Program-made: the position numbers and the translations under genes | Part shown: piece by piece, positions 35,600 through 45,533 of the stretch | Position numbering within the stretch: position 1 is the stretch's first letter | Layout: each line of letters begins with the position of its first letter | Assembly: GCA_033283165.1 (NCBI GenBank) | Contig: JAWMQL010000003.1 | Location: 806,001 to 870,000, forward strand | Origin: JAWMQL01 sp033283165 | GTDB lineage: Bacteria; Pseudomonadota; Gammaproteobacteria; Pseudomonadales; Halieaceae | Direction of reading: 5' to 3' | Length of the DNA: 64,000 nt | The notes under the pieces: model-generated | Told to the model about the DNA's origin: nothing | Databases searched by the model: none | Seen by the model: the letters and a program-made list of their open reading frames with translations, nothing else

Positions 35600-36852
35600 A
35601 ATGTCCTTGCCAGTGTATCGAGATACCAGTCGATAAAGGCTTGCAGGGTCGCTTCATACTCCGGGTGGTAGGGCCCGGGCTCGAAGAAACGGGAGTTCAC
35701 CCCCTGCGAATTCCGGCTGATGATATATTCATCCTCCAGCGTGGTGTTATGCCACAACCAGGTCAGCTTGTCTCGCTCGTAGTCCACCCCCTCCACGGCG
35801 TCGCCACGCACGAACCACACCAGTTCCATATCCGTACTGGTCAGGCTTCGCGGTACGAAGCGGTACAGTACGCAGTGATCGGGGTAGTTCAGCATGTAGG
35901 TCAGTGGACCCAGCTGGAAGTCACCGGCGCCGCCATCATAGCCCCGGATATTGCCCATCAGGGGTGCCACCGGCTGCCCGTCCTCGCTGCCGGTCAGGTA
36001 GCCGTCGAACAGGCCGTAACGCCGGGTATGGGCGCAGCAGCCGAAGCCCTGCGCGCGCAGAAAAATTGCGGAACAGGACTTGCCCATGCCGGGCACGCCG
36101 GTCACCTCCTCGGTGCGATCCAGCATGGCCTGCACGATATTGCGCACCTTGTGGTCCAGATCCTTGAGAGTGTGCATGCGGGCGTAGGCCCGGTGGGACG
36201 TGGCGCAGTGATAACACTCCAGGTAGTTCTCCAGCACCAATTTCCAGTTGGCGTCGATCCGGTAGGTGTGCTTGTGGGCAATTTTCGCGTGGTCCAGGTC
36301 GTAGGCGCCCAACGGCTCGCGCAGGTTCTCCAGTGCCGGCAGAAAGTCTGCGGCGTCGGGATTGCAGTTGACGAAAATCAGGCCCATGTACACCTGCACC
36401 CGAACCGGCTTAAGGCCGTAATCGGCCTTGTCGAAACCCGGTAATACCTCCATGTCCCTGGCTGCCCGGAGCGAGCCGTCAGTGTTGTAGACCCACCCGT
36501 GGTACGGGCAGACAAAGGTCTTGCGACTGCCGGTGCTGTCTTCGCAGACGCGCGCACCCCGGTGGCGGCAGATGTTCATCATGGCCCGCACCTCGCCCGC
36601 TTCACCGCGGCTGACGATCACCGAGTCCTCGCCGATTTCGAACAGGAAATAGTCGCCAGCGTCGCGAATCTCGGAGATGTGGCCGGCGTACAGCCAGCTG
36701 CGGAATACCAGCTGGTCCAGCTCTCGCGCGTACACCAGGTGGGAGCGGTAAAAATAGGAATCGATAGCCCGGCCCCGATTAGCCCGGGCGATAGTCAGCT
36801 TGCCGGCCAGCCTGGCCGCCGAGTCGTCAACATCCGTCGCAATGAATTTCAT
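35596..36852 (-). CDS. Rieske oxygenase alpha subunit, quaternary-amine-like
   Basis: The 418-residue protein has the Rieske cluster ligands CRHRG (Cys95, His97) and CPYHGW (Cys115, His118). The mononuclear iron site is NWKLVLENYLECYHCATSH (His215, His220), with a later acidic ligand around LEDEY. The bridging position three residues before His215 is Glu212 instead of the usual Asp. As I recall, a bridging Glu is known from carnitine monooxygenase and relatives acting on quaternary ammonium compounds. No reductase partner gene is in the window. It sits between a GcvT-like enzyme and the LEH-like protein. It probably hydroxylates an N-methyl or quaternary amine, but the substrate is inferred. 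Confidence 0.9.
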   Translation of the reverse strand: MKFIATDVDDSAARLAGKLTIARANRGRAIDSYFYRSHLVYARELDQLVFRSWLYAGHISEIRDAGDYFLFEIGEDSVIVSRGEAGEVRAMMNICRHRGARVCEDSTGSRKTFVCPYHGWVYNTDGSLRAARDMEVLPGFDKADYGLKPVRVQVYMGLIFVNCNPDAADFLPALENLREPLGAYDLDHAKIAHKHTYRIDANWKLVLENYLECYHCATSHRAYARMHTLKDLDHKVRNIVQAMLDRTEEVTGVPGMGKSCSAIFLRAQGFGCCAHTRRYGLFDGYLTGSEDGQPVAPLMGNIRGYDGGAGDFQLGPLTYMLNYPDHCVLYRFVPRSLTSTDMELVWFVRGDAVEGVDYERDKLTWLWHNTTLEDEYIISRNSQGVNSRFFEPGPYHPEYEATLQAFIDWYLDTLARTL

Positions 36853-36873
36853 GGCACTGCACCACTGACACGT

Positions 36874-38052
36874 CTAGAACACCGCTGGCGGTGTCGCCCG
36901 GCGCCGGGTTGGGTTGAACGGCGGCTGCTCCACCACGCGGCAGGGTGCCAGCACCCGGGTCCACTGCAACTCCCGCTGGTAGTAAATTTCGGCGCTCAGT
37001 TCCTCCCCCGGCTCCCCGTGGGGCATCTCCAGCTGGGCGTAGGCGATATTGGTCTTGGCCGTGGGGCACCAGGCCGCCGAGGTGACGGTACCGACCACTT
37101 TCCTGCCTTTGAAAATGAAGGAGTGATTCGCCGGCTTGTTGCCGTCCACGTCGAGAATCGCAAAGCGGTAGCGGGAGCCCTGCGATTTTTCACGTAGCAG
37201 GGCCTTGCGGCCGTTGAATACCGGCTTGTCCAGGTCTACCAGCCAGCCCAGTCCCAGCTCAAAGGGCGACCGCGACCGGCCAGGACGCACCACATTCTGG
37301 GCGGGCACAAAGTCGACACCCGCCTGGATAAAGCCGGCCTCGATTCGCGCCAGTTCCAGCGCATGAGTGCCAAAGGGCTTGATCATGTTGTACCCGGCGC
37401 TTGCGAACAGGGTATCCCAGAGGGCCTCGGCCCGGTCCGGCGCAATCCACAGCTCGTAGCCAAGGTCACCGGTAAAGCCGGTACGGCTGACCAGCAGCGC
37501 CCCGCCCTGGAATTCGAATTCCCGCAGGCCATAGGGTTTCAGGGTCTCCAGGCCGGCCAGGCCCATGGCCTGCAGGTTGGCGCAGGACGTCGGCCCCTGT
37601 ACTGCCAGGGCCGCCACGTCGGCGGTCTCGTCCTCGATCCGGACGTCAAAGCCCATGGCGCTGCACAGCAGCCAGTCCAGGGCCCGTGCCCAGGCGCACA
37701 GCCGATAGTCGTTGTCGGCCAGATGGAAAATGGTACCGTCATCCAGCACCTGGCCCTGGTCGTTGCACCAGACCGCGTAGCCCACCCGGCCCACCGCGAT
37801 TTTGCTCACGTCGCGGGTAACGAGTCGATTGAGATAGGCCTCCGCGTCAGGCCCGGTAACGCGGTACTTGTTCATAGGTGACAGGTCAAAGACCCCGGTG
37901 GTGTTGCGCACGGCGAAATATTCCAGCTCCACATCGGTGTAGGCGTCGGGCGTGGTATAGCCCTTCCAGTCACCCCAGCTGTTCAGCTCACACGCCTCCG
38001 CGATGCGGGCGTGAAATGGCGTCTGCAACATCATCCGGTCGTCACTGCTCAT
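36874..38052 (-). CDS. GcvT-family (aminomethyltransferase/demethylase-like) protein
   Basis: The 392-residue protein starts at ATG 38052, overlapping the previous stop by 4 bp; an in-frame extension to 38142 lies inside the neighbour. The N-terminal GcvT domain shows FDLSPMNKYRVTGPDAEAYL and a conserved acidic pair in QVLDDGTIF (Asp104-Asp105). RTGFTGDLGYELWI is the typical folate-domain strand. The C-terminal barrel domain starts near LGLGWLVDLDKPVFNGRKAL. Relatives pass methyl or methylene groups to tetrahydrofolate (T-protein, DmdA, dimethylglycine oxidases, O-demethylases). It follows two FAD proteins and precedes a Rieske oxygenase. It probably takes the one-carbon unit released in this pathway. 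Confidence 0.88.
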   Translation of the reverse strand: MSSDDRMMLQTPFHARIAEACELNSWGDWKGYTTPDAYTDVELEYFAVRNTTGVFDLSPMNKYRVTGPDAEAYLNRLVTRDVSKIAVGRVGYAVWCNDQGQVLDDGTIFHLADNDYRLCAWARALDWLLCSAMGFDVRIEDETADVAALAVQGPTSCANLQAMGLAGLETLKPYGLREFEFQGGALLVSRTGFTGDLGYELWIAPDRAEALWDTLFASAGYNMIKPFGTHALELARIEAGFIQAGVDFVPAQNVVRPGRSRSPFELGLGWLVDLDKPVFNGRKALLREKSQGSRYRFAILDVDGNKPANHSFIFKGRKVVGTVTSAAWCPTAKTNIAYAQLEMPHGEPGEELSAEIYYQRELQWTRVLAPCRVVEQPPFNPTRRRATPPAVF

Positions 38053-39608
38053 GCCCTGCCCTCCCGCTTGATAATCTCGCGCGCCGCATTGCGGCCCGCC
38101 AGCCCCATCAGCCCGCCACCGGGATGGGCGCCGGCGCCACACAGGTAGAGCCCATCGACCACGGTCCCGTACTGGCTGTTGCCAGGGAAGGGGCGCATCA
38201 TCAACACCTGATCCAGGCTCATTTCACCGTGGTGCCAGTGGCCGCCGGCCATACCGAATTCACGTTCCAGGTCCTGCGGCGTCAACAGTTCGGTCGCCAG
38301 CAGGCGTTCGCGGATATCGGGGGCGTAGCGGGCCAGCACGTCCAGCACGCGGTCGATGAAGTCCTGCCGGTGGGCGTCCCACCCGCCCTCCGGCTGGTAG
38401 GGTGCGAACTGGACGATGGCGGACAACACATGCTGGCCCCTGGGGGCAAGTGTCTGGTCGTGCAGGCTGGGAATACTGATATCCAGCGCCGGCGCCTGCG
38501 AGCACTCGTCGTACTTGACCGCGTTGAAAGCCCGCTCGATGTAATCCATGTCCGGCGCAATCACCAGCCGCTGGCCCATCTGCTCCGGGTTCAGGCCGAC
38601 GAACGCGGGCAGACCGTCCAGTGCCAGGTGCAACTTGGCGCTGCCGCTGCCGTAACGTATCTCGCTGACCCGGCGGGCGGTGCCGGCCTCGATGCGCGGG
38701 TAGCCGACCAGGTCGCGGAAAGTGGTCACCGGATCGGCGTTGGACACCACCGTGGCGGATTCGATGAGCGTGCCGTCCTCGAGCCGCACGCCGACCGCGC
38801 GATCGGCGACCATCTCCACCGAGGCGACCCGGCTGGCCAGCCGTATCTCGGCGCCAACGGCAACCGCTGCTTCCGCCATGGCCTGCCCCAACGCCCCCGC
38901 GCCGCCCTCGACCAGGCCGACGCCCGCGAAACCGAATTCCCGCGACAACTGGCGATAGAGGTAGGCAAATACCGTGCCCGGGGTCCGTGGCCCCATCCGC
39001 GCGCCCAGCACACTGTCGAGGCTGAGCAGGGCCTTCAGCCGCTCGTTGTCGAAGGTATCCTGCATCAAATCGTACATGTTGATGAGGATAATGCGCATGA
39101 ACTCGCTCATGTCGTCCTTGCCCAGCATTTTCAGCCCCAGGCCGAGCCTGGCCAGGGTCAGCCGATCGGTCAGGTTGGCTTCCACCAGCTTTGGCGCACG
39201 GACCTCGAACAGCCGGGCCAGCAGCTTGACGAATTTCCCGGTGCGCTGCTGGAAATCGCCAAACGCTGCAGCGTCTTCAGGGGCAACGCCCTCCAGCCTG
39301 TCGCCCCGCCGGGTGACGTGCTGGCCGTCCTCGGCCAGGGCAATGCTGGCCAGGTCACGGGCCAGCCATTTCAGGCCGTGGGACTCCAGACGCAGGTCCC
39401 GCATGACCTGCGGGTGCAACTGGTACAGCCACTGGGCGCAGGCCGACACCGAAAAGCCGGGCGCGAATTCGTGGGTGGCGGCACAACCACCGGGAGCGGA
39501 GCCCGCCTCCAGCACCAGCACCCGCCGGCCTGCCCGGGCCAGGTAGGTGGCGCACACCAGGCCATTGTGGCCGGCACCGATCACGACGACATCAAAGCGC
39601 TCAGTCAT
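38049..39608 (-). CDS. FAD-dependent NAD(P)/phytoene-desaturase-like oxidoreductase (PYROXD2-like)
   Basis: The 519-residue flavoprotein starts at ATG 39608, overlapping the preceding stop by 8 bp. The Rossmann motif is FDVVVIGAGHNGLVCATYLA, then VLVLEAGSAPGGCAATHEF. The C-terminal FAD clamp is LYLCGAGAHPGGGLMGLAGR. The overall plan matches CrtI/PYROXD2-type oxidoreductases. It is a paralogue of the next gene and resembles it in length and C-terminal motif (GSATHPGGGVMAAPGANAAR), so the pair may form a heterodimer or act in sequence. A carotenoid role is unlikely because no carotenoid genes are nearby. Confidence 0.88.
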   Translation of the reverse strand: MTERFDVVVIGAGHNGLVCATYLARAGRRVLVLEAGSAPGGCAATHEFAPGFSVSACAQWLYQLHPQVMRDLRLESHGLKWLARDLASIALAEDGQHVTRRGDRLEGVAPEDAAAFGDFQQRTGKFVKLLARLFEVRAPKLVEANLTDRLTLARLGLGLKMLGKDDMSEFMRIILINMYDLMQDTFDNERLKALLSLDSVLGARMGPRTPGTVFAYLYRQLSREFGFAGVGLVEGGAGALGQAMAEAAVAVGAEIRLASRVASVEMVADRAVGVRLEDGTLIESATVVSNADPVTTFRDLVGYPRIEAGTARRVSEIRYGSGSAKLHLALDGLPAFVGLNPEQMGQRLVIAPDMDYIERAFNAVKYDECSQAPALDISIPSLHDQTLAPRGQHVLSAIVQFAPYQPEGGWDAHRQDFIDRVLDVLARYAPDIRERLLATELLTPQDLEREFGMAGGHWHHGEMSLDQVLMMRPFPGNSQYGTVVDGLYLCGAGAHPGGGLMGLAGRNAAREIIKREGRA

Positions 39609-41217
39609 CGGCGTAACCTCCCGGCACGATATCGGGCCTGCGCAGGTCACGCAGAATCTCCCGGGCCGCGTTGGCACCCGGGGCGGCCATCACACCCCCC
39701 CCGGGGTGGGTCGCCGACCCGCACAGGTACATGCCATCGACCGGGCCACGGTACTGGCCATAACCCGGGAAGGGCCGGTTAAACAGGAGTTGGTCGAAAG
39801 TCAGCTCGCCCTGGAAAATATTGCCCTCGGTCAGACCCACCTCTTCCTCGATCTCCTTCGGCGTGCGCGTCTCACAGTGCAGGATCAGGTCCTTGAAATC
39901 CGGGCTGTAACGGGCGATCTGGTCGATGACCGATTTCTCGAAGCCGGCCTTGTCCTCCGCGGTCCAGTCGCGCCCATGGATTCTGGGCGGCGCGTACTGT
40001 ACGAACACGCTCATCATGTGCTTGCCGGGCGGCGCCATGGTGGGATCGGTCTGGGTCGGGATCAGCATGTCCAGGTAAGGGTCCTTCGACCAGGTGCCGT
40101 CCTTCCAGTCATCGTAGGCCCGCTCCAGGCGCTGCAGGTTGTCGGTAAAATGCATATCGCCCAGCATCAACGGGCTGCGCTTGTCGAGCCCGTTGAAGGT
40201 GGGCAGGCCATCCAGGGCGATATTCAGCTTGCCCGAGGAGCCACGGATCTTGAAGTTGCGCGCTTTGCCGACGACCTCGTCAGGCAGGTCCCCCTCCGCC
40301 ATGATGTCTAGGAACGTGCGCTTTGGATCAAGCGAGGAAATCACGATATCGGCGTGATACTCGTCGCCGTTGCGCAAAGCGACCCCGGTGACCTTGCCGT
40401 CGCGCACCAGGATGCGGCCCACATCGCCGTCGCAGACCACCTCGCCGCCGTAGGACTGGAACGCGGCTGACAGGGCCGCTGAGACCGAGCCCATGCCGCC
40501 CCGGGCAAAGCCCCAGGAGCCGACGTTGCCGTCCACATCGCCCATGTAGTGATGCAGCAGTACGTAGGCAGTACCGGGGGAAAACACACCCAGGGCGGTA
40601 CCGATAATGCCGGAGCCGGCATAATGGGCGCGGATCACGTCGGATTCGAAGTACTCGCACAGGTAGTCGCCGACACTCTTGGTCCAGAACCGGATCGTGT
40701 CGGCCAGGCCCTCTTCGCCCATACCGATAAAGGGCCTGGCGAATTCCACCAGGTCTTTCAGGTCACGCAGCTTGAGTGAGGTCGGGTCCGGGGGGCGTTT
40801 CAGCAGGAAGGGCCGGATCAGGTGGGTCTGCTTCATCGTATCTGCGGTGTACCGCTCGTAGGCATTGGCGTCGCGGCGGGAGTGCCTGGACATTTCCCGG
40901 AACCGGCGATTGCTGTCGTAGTAATTGCCGTAGTGGTCGCCGTCCTGCTTGAAGGTAACGCCGCCGCCGTAGGGAACCACCTGCAGGCCGTGTCGTGGCA
41001 ATTCGAGATCCCGCACCAGTTCCGGGCGCAGCAGACTGCAGACATAGGAACAATTGGAATACTTCCAGCCGGCATGCAATTCCCGACTGACCGTGGCGCC
41101 GCCTATATAGGGATTGCGCTCCAGCACGGCCACGTTCAGGCCGGCCTTGGCCAGATAAGCGCCATTGGCCAGACCGTTGTGGCCGGCGCCGATCACGATA
41201 GCGTCGTATTTCTTCAC
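39601..41217 (-). CDS. FAD-dependent NAD(P)/phytoene-desaturase-like oxidoreductase (PYROXD2-like)
   Basis: The 538-residue protein is the first gene of the operon, from GTG 41217 with GGAG a few bases upstream. N-terminal FAD fold: KYDAIVIGAGHNGLANGAYL and NVAVLERNPYIGGATVSREL. The central part carries SRHSRRDANAYERY, typical of PYROXD2-type proteins, and the C-terminal clamp is MYLCGSATHPGGGVMAAPG. It is divergent from a BetI-like repressor, with a perfect palindrome between. It probably oxidises an amine or acyl substrate using FAD; the electron acceptor is unknown. Confidence 0.88.
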   Translation of the reverse strand: MKKYDAIVIGAGHNGLANGAYLAKAGLNVAVLERNPYIGGATVSRELHAGWKYSNCSYVCSLLRPELVRDLELPRHGLQVVPYGGGVTFKQDGDHYGNYYDSNRRFREMSRHSRRDANAYERYTADTMKQTHLIRPFLLKRPPDPTSLKLRDLKDLVEFARPFIGMGEEGLADTIRFWTKSVGDYLCEYFESDVIRAHYAGSGIIGTALGVFSPGTAYVLLHHYMGDVDGNVGSWGFARGGMGSVSAALSAAFQSYGGEVVCDGDVGRILVRDGKVTGVALRNGDEYHADIVISSLDPKRTFLDIMAEGDLPDEVVGKARNFKIRGSSGKLNIALDGLPTFNGLDKRSPLMLGDMHFTDNLQRLERAYDDWKDGTWSKDPYLDMLIPTQTDPTMAPPGKHMMSVFVQYAPPRIHGRDWTAEDKAGFEKSVIDQIARYSPDFKDLILHCETRTPKEIEEEVGLTEGNIFQGELTFDQLLFNRPFPGYGQYRGPVDGMYLCGSATHPGGGVMAAPGANAAREILRDLRRPDIVPGGYADD

Positions 41218-41292
41218 CCGGTTCTCCAGGATATCCGGCTACATTAGCTCGCCGCAAGGATGCCACGGGATGGCACCGGAGTCCATACTGAA

Positions 41293-41306
41293 TGAATGAT
41301 CATTCA
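41293..41306. promoter_or_regulatory. Palindromic operator between BetI-like repressor and operon
   Basis: TGAATGATCATTCA is a perfect 14-bp palindrome in the 193-bp divergent gap. It is 76 bp from the FAD oxidoreductase start and 104 bp from the TetR start. TetR-family operators usually have this form. It probably serves both promoters. Confidence 0.65.
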
Positions 41307-41410
41307 GTGGTTGCCTGGCCCGGCGATATCCACTAGTGTTCTGCAGGCGGCCTGTCGCAAACAGGTTTCGCACAGCGTAAAGTAGCAGCTATCAGCCCGG
41401 GGAGCACACC

Positions 41411-42058
41411 GTGACCGCAGAGCCACAAGCCCGCGACAAGAAGAAACGGCGCACCCTGCCCAGGGAAGTGCGCCGGGAGCAGCTGATCAACGCCACCATG
41501 AAATGCATAGCGGAGCACGGCCTGTCGGGCGTCACCCTGGCCCGGGTAACCAGTGAGGCAGACCTCAGCCTCGGCATCGCCAACCTGCATTTCGACAGTA
41601 AGGAAAAACTGCTGCTGGCGACACTGGAGCAGGTAACCACCGAGTACAGCCAGGGCCACGATGACATCCTGACTGACGACAGTTATACCAGTATTTCCGA
41701 CAAGCTGGACGCCCTGCTGGCCTTCGACTTCAGCGCCCGGGTGATGACCCGGCCGAAACTGGCGGTCTGGTTCGCCTTCCTTGGCGAGGCCACGACGCGA
41801 CCGATCTACCAGAAGGTCTATTCGTCCCAGGACCGCAAGGCGCAGGAACTCCTGGCCACCCTGTTCCGACTGGCCGTCGACGAGGGCGGCTACCCGATCG
41901 ACCCGGGGATACTGGCCTCCGGCTACACCAGCCTGGTGGACGGCCTGTGGCTCAATGTTCTACTCTCGCCACGCAAGCTGAACCGCAAAAAGGCAAAGAC
42001 AGTTGCAAGGCAATTCCTGGCAGCGGCGCTGCCAGGGCACGTTCGCCGGGCTGGCTGA
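41411..42058 (+). CDS. TetR-family regulator, BetI-like
   Basis: The 215-residue protein starts at GTG 41411 (GGGGAG upstream). The helix-turn-helix is REQLINATMKCIAEHGLSGV followed by LARVTSEADLSLGIANLHFD and KEKLLLATLEQV. The C-terminal half has BetI-like features: WFAFLGEATTRPIYQKVYSS and a closing YTSLVDGLWLNVLLSP helix. BetI represses choline-to-betaine genes and responds to choline. The resemblance supports a choline- or betaine-like inducer for the adjacent operon, but the ligand pocket is not proven to be the same. Confidence 0.88.
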   Translation: MTAEPQARDKKKRRTLPREVRREQLINATMKCIAEHGLSGVTLARVTSEADLSLGIANLHFDSKEKLLLATLEQVTTEYSQGHDDILTDDSYTSISDKLDALLAFDFSARVMTRPKLAVWFAFLGEATTRPIYQKVYSSQDRKAQELLATLFRLAVDEGGYPIDPGILASGYTSLVDGLWLNVLLSPRKLNRKKAKTVARQFLAAALPGHVRRAG

Positions 42059-42118
42059 CAGTGGCCGCCCGGTACCGTTTCCAGCAGGGCTGCAATGCAG
42101 CTGCAAGGAGGTAATACG

Positions 42119-43375
42119 ATGATCGCCTGGACAGAGCAACAGCGGATGATCAGGGATATGGTTCGCGATTTCGTGGAAAAGGAAGTCGTGCCCCATATCG
42201 ACGACCTGGAGTACAACGGCCTGCCGCCCTACGACATACTGCGCAAGCTGTTCAAGACCTTCGGTATGGACGAACTGTCCGGTGACCGCTTCGACAGGCA
42301 GATTGCCCGTGAGGAAGCGGCCGCCCGGGGCGAGACCGCGGATGAACACGAGGAGCAGGCCCCCGCAGATGGCCCGGTAACCACCGAGGCGCTGGACGCG
42401 GCCGCCATGAGCCTGCTGCCAGTCATTGAGCTCAGCCGCCACTGCCAGGGACTGGTCACGGCGCTGGGCGTCTCGGTCGGGCTGACCGCCGGGGCGATCA
42501 TGTCCAAGGGCAGCCTCGCCCAGAAAAAGACCTACGTCCGGGATCTCCTTACCCTCAGGAAAATTGGTGCCTGGGCGATCACCGAACCGAACTCCGGCTC
42601 GGACGCTTTCGGCGGGATGAAGTCCACCGCACGCCGCGACGGCCAGGGTGGCTACATCCTGAACGGCAGCAAGACCTTTATCACCAATGGCCCCTACGCC
42701 GACACTATCGTCTTTATCTGCCGGCTGGAAGAGGAGGGTGTCGCCCCGCGGGACAGGAAAGTGGTGTCTTTTATCCTGGACGCGGGGATGGCGGGCCTGG
42801 AGCAAAGCGCGCCCTTCAAGAAAATGGGCATCGGTTCCTCCCCCACCGGTGAGCTGTTCCTGAACGATGTAAGCGCAGGGCCAGAGCGCCTGATGGGCGA
42901 GTCCGAGGATGGCTATGGCCGGTCCGGCGCCAAGTCCACGTTCAGTGCCGAACGCTCCGGGGTGGCGGCCATGGCCCTGGGGCTGGTGGAGCGCTCCCTG
43001 GAGCTGTCCCTGGAATACGCCAAAACCCGCGTGCAGTTTGACCAGCCGATCGGCAACTACCAGCTAATCCAGCTGAAACTGGCCAAAATGGAGGTGGCCA
43101 GGCTCAACCTGGAGAACCTCGTGTTCCGGTATATCGAAACCCGCGCGGCGGGCAGGGACCTGACCCTGGCGGAAGCCTCCGCCATGAAACTGTATGCGGC
43201 GCAATCCGCGATGGCAGTGACTACCGAGGCGGTGCAGATATTCGGCGGCGCGGGTTACATGCGAGAAACCCGGGTGGAGCAGCTGATGCGGGACGCGAAA
43301 ATACTGCAGATTTACGCCGGCACCGACGAGATGCAGGTGGTGGCCATCGCCCGGGACCTGCTGGGCAGGCCCTGA
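42119..43375 (+). CDS. Acyl-CoA dehydrogenase
   Basis: The start ATG 42119 has AGGAGG 7 nt upstream. The 418-residue enzyme has the FAD signature AWAITEPNSGSDAFGGMKST, TFITNGPYADTIV and the C-terminal RVEQLMRDAKILQIYAGTDE. The usual catalytic Glu of the YEGT motif is Ala here (YAGT). Glu278 in FSAERSGVAAMALG lies where isovaleryl- and long-chain acyl-CoA dehydrogenases carry their base, so activity is probably kept. Residues about 55-95 form an acidic insert not typical of the family. It is read in the same direction as the BetI-like gene (60 bp apart) and may be co-transcribed. Confidence 0.92.
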   Translation: MIAWTEQQRMIRDMVRDFVEKEVVPHIDDLEYNGLPPYDILRKLFKTFGMDELSGDRFDRQIAREEAAARGETADEHEEQAPADGPVTTEALDAAAMSLLPVIELSRHCQGLVTALGVSVGLTAGAIMSKGSLAQKKTYVRDLLTLRKIGAWAITEPNSGSDAFGGMKSTARRDGQGGYILNGSKTFITNGPYADTIVFICRLEEEGVAPRDRKVVSFILDAGMAGLEQSAPFKKMGIGSSPTGELFLNDVSAGPERLMGESEDGYGRSGAKSTFSAERSGVAAMALGLVERSLELSLEYAKTRVQFDQPIGNYQLIQLKLAKMEVARLNLENLVFRYIETRAAGRDLTLAEASAMKLYAAQSAMAVTTEAVQIFGGAGYMRETRVEQLMRDAKILQIYAGTDEMQVVAIARDLLGRP

Positions 43376-43401
43376 GTCACGAGATCTGCAGCGCCGGCCG
43401 G

Positions 43402-44184
43402 TTACAGCGAACTCACCAGGTGGCCGCCATCCACGGGGATCGCGGCGCCGGTCATGAAACTGCCGGCTCCACTCGCCAGTAACAGCAGTGGACCATCCAG
43501 TTCCGACAGCTCACCCACCCTCCGGAACGGGGACTTCTGCAGCATGGCCTGGCCCTGTTCCGAGGCGAGGTAGTCGCCGTTCATCTCGGTGGCAAAATAA
43601 CCGGGACAAATCGCGTTGACCCGAACGTTCTTCGCCCCCAATTCCAGCGCCATGGCCCGGGTCAGCTGGACCAGAGCGGCCTTCGAGGTGGCGTAGGTGG
43701 ACTCCCCGAAACCCACCCGCAGACCCAGGATGGAGGCAATATTGATGATACTGCCGGCCACGCCGGCGTCCACACAGCGTTTCGCCACGCCTCGCGCCAC
43801 CAGCCAGGCACCCTTGAGATTGGTGTCCATGACGAAATCCCAGCTGTCCTCGTCCACGTTCAGGCAGTAGCGCGAATCCGCCACACCGGCATTATTGACC
43901 AGCACCGTCACGGTGCCCAGTTCTGCCTCGACCGCGTCCAGTGCCGCCTCCACATTGTCCGGGGAAGTCACGTCCAACGATACCGCCACGGCGGTCGCGC
44001 CCCGGTCCCGCAGCTCCGCAACCAGGGACTCGAGACGGTCCGCGCGCCGCGCGCCGACCGCCACGCGGGCGCCCGCCGCGGCCAGCACCCGGGCAAAATG
44101 CGCACCCAGTCCGCTGGAGGCCCCGGTCACGAGGGCGACCTGCCCGGTGAGTGCAAAACGTTCATCCACTGTGGCATCCTCCAT
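43402..44184 (-). CDS. Short-chain dehydrogenase/reductase
   Basis: The 260-residue SDR starts at ATG 44184 with GGAGGG upstream; an in-frame start at 44310 would run into the neighbour. Motifs: TGASSGLG cofactor loop, VNNAGVAD, INIASILG serine and STYATSK (Tyr-x3-Lys). The C-terminus GAAIPVDGGHLV is typical. Arg after strand 2 (GARRADRLE) suggests NADP. It is 14 bp downstream of an acyl-CoA dehydrogenase gene, so the two probably work on the same acyl-CoA or alcohol. Confidence 0.93.
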   Translation of the reverse strand: MEDATVDERFALTGQVALVTGASSGLGAHFARVLAAAGARVAVGARRADRLESLVAELRDRGATAVAVSLDVTSPDNVEAALDAVEAELGTVTVLVNNAGVADSRYCLNVDEDSWDFVMDTNLKGAWLVARGVAKRCVDAGVAGSIINIASILGLRVGFGESTYATSKAALVQLTRAMALELGAKNVRVNAICPGYFATEMNGDYLASEQGQAMLQKSPFRRVGELSELDGPLLLLASGAGSFMTGAAIPVDGGHLVSSL

Positions 44185-44198
44185 CTTCCTGCCCTCCT

Positions 44199-45425
<1,227 letters not shown>

Positions 45426-45533
45426 CTCCTCGCTCTGATCGGGACAATCCGGTCAGTATAGAAGGCATGCTGACATTCTGTTAATTTATTATATTTATCC
45501 TTATTTATTCATGATCTTTATGATGAGATCGCT

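Noticed and set aside
37878..39782. Plus-strand open frame opposite the GcvT and FAD genes
   Set aside because: It is an antisense shadow of coding sequence with normal codon use on the minus strand.
38049..41217. Carotenoid desaturases
   Set aside because: The proteins have a CrtI-like fold but no phytoene synthase, cyclase or other carotenoid genes lie nearby, and the operon partners point to amine metabolism.
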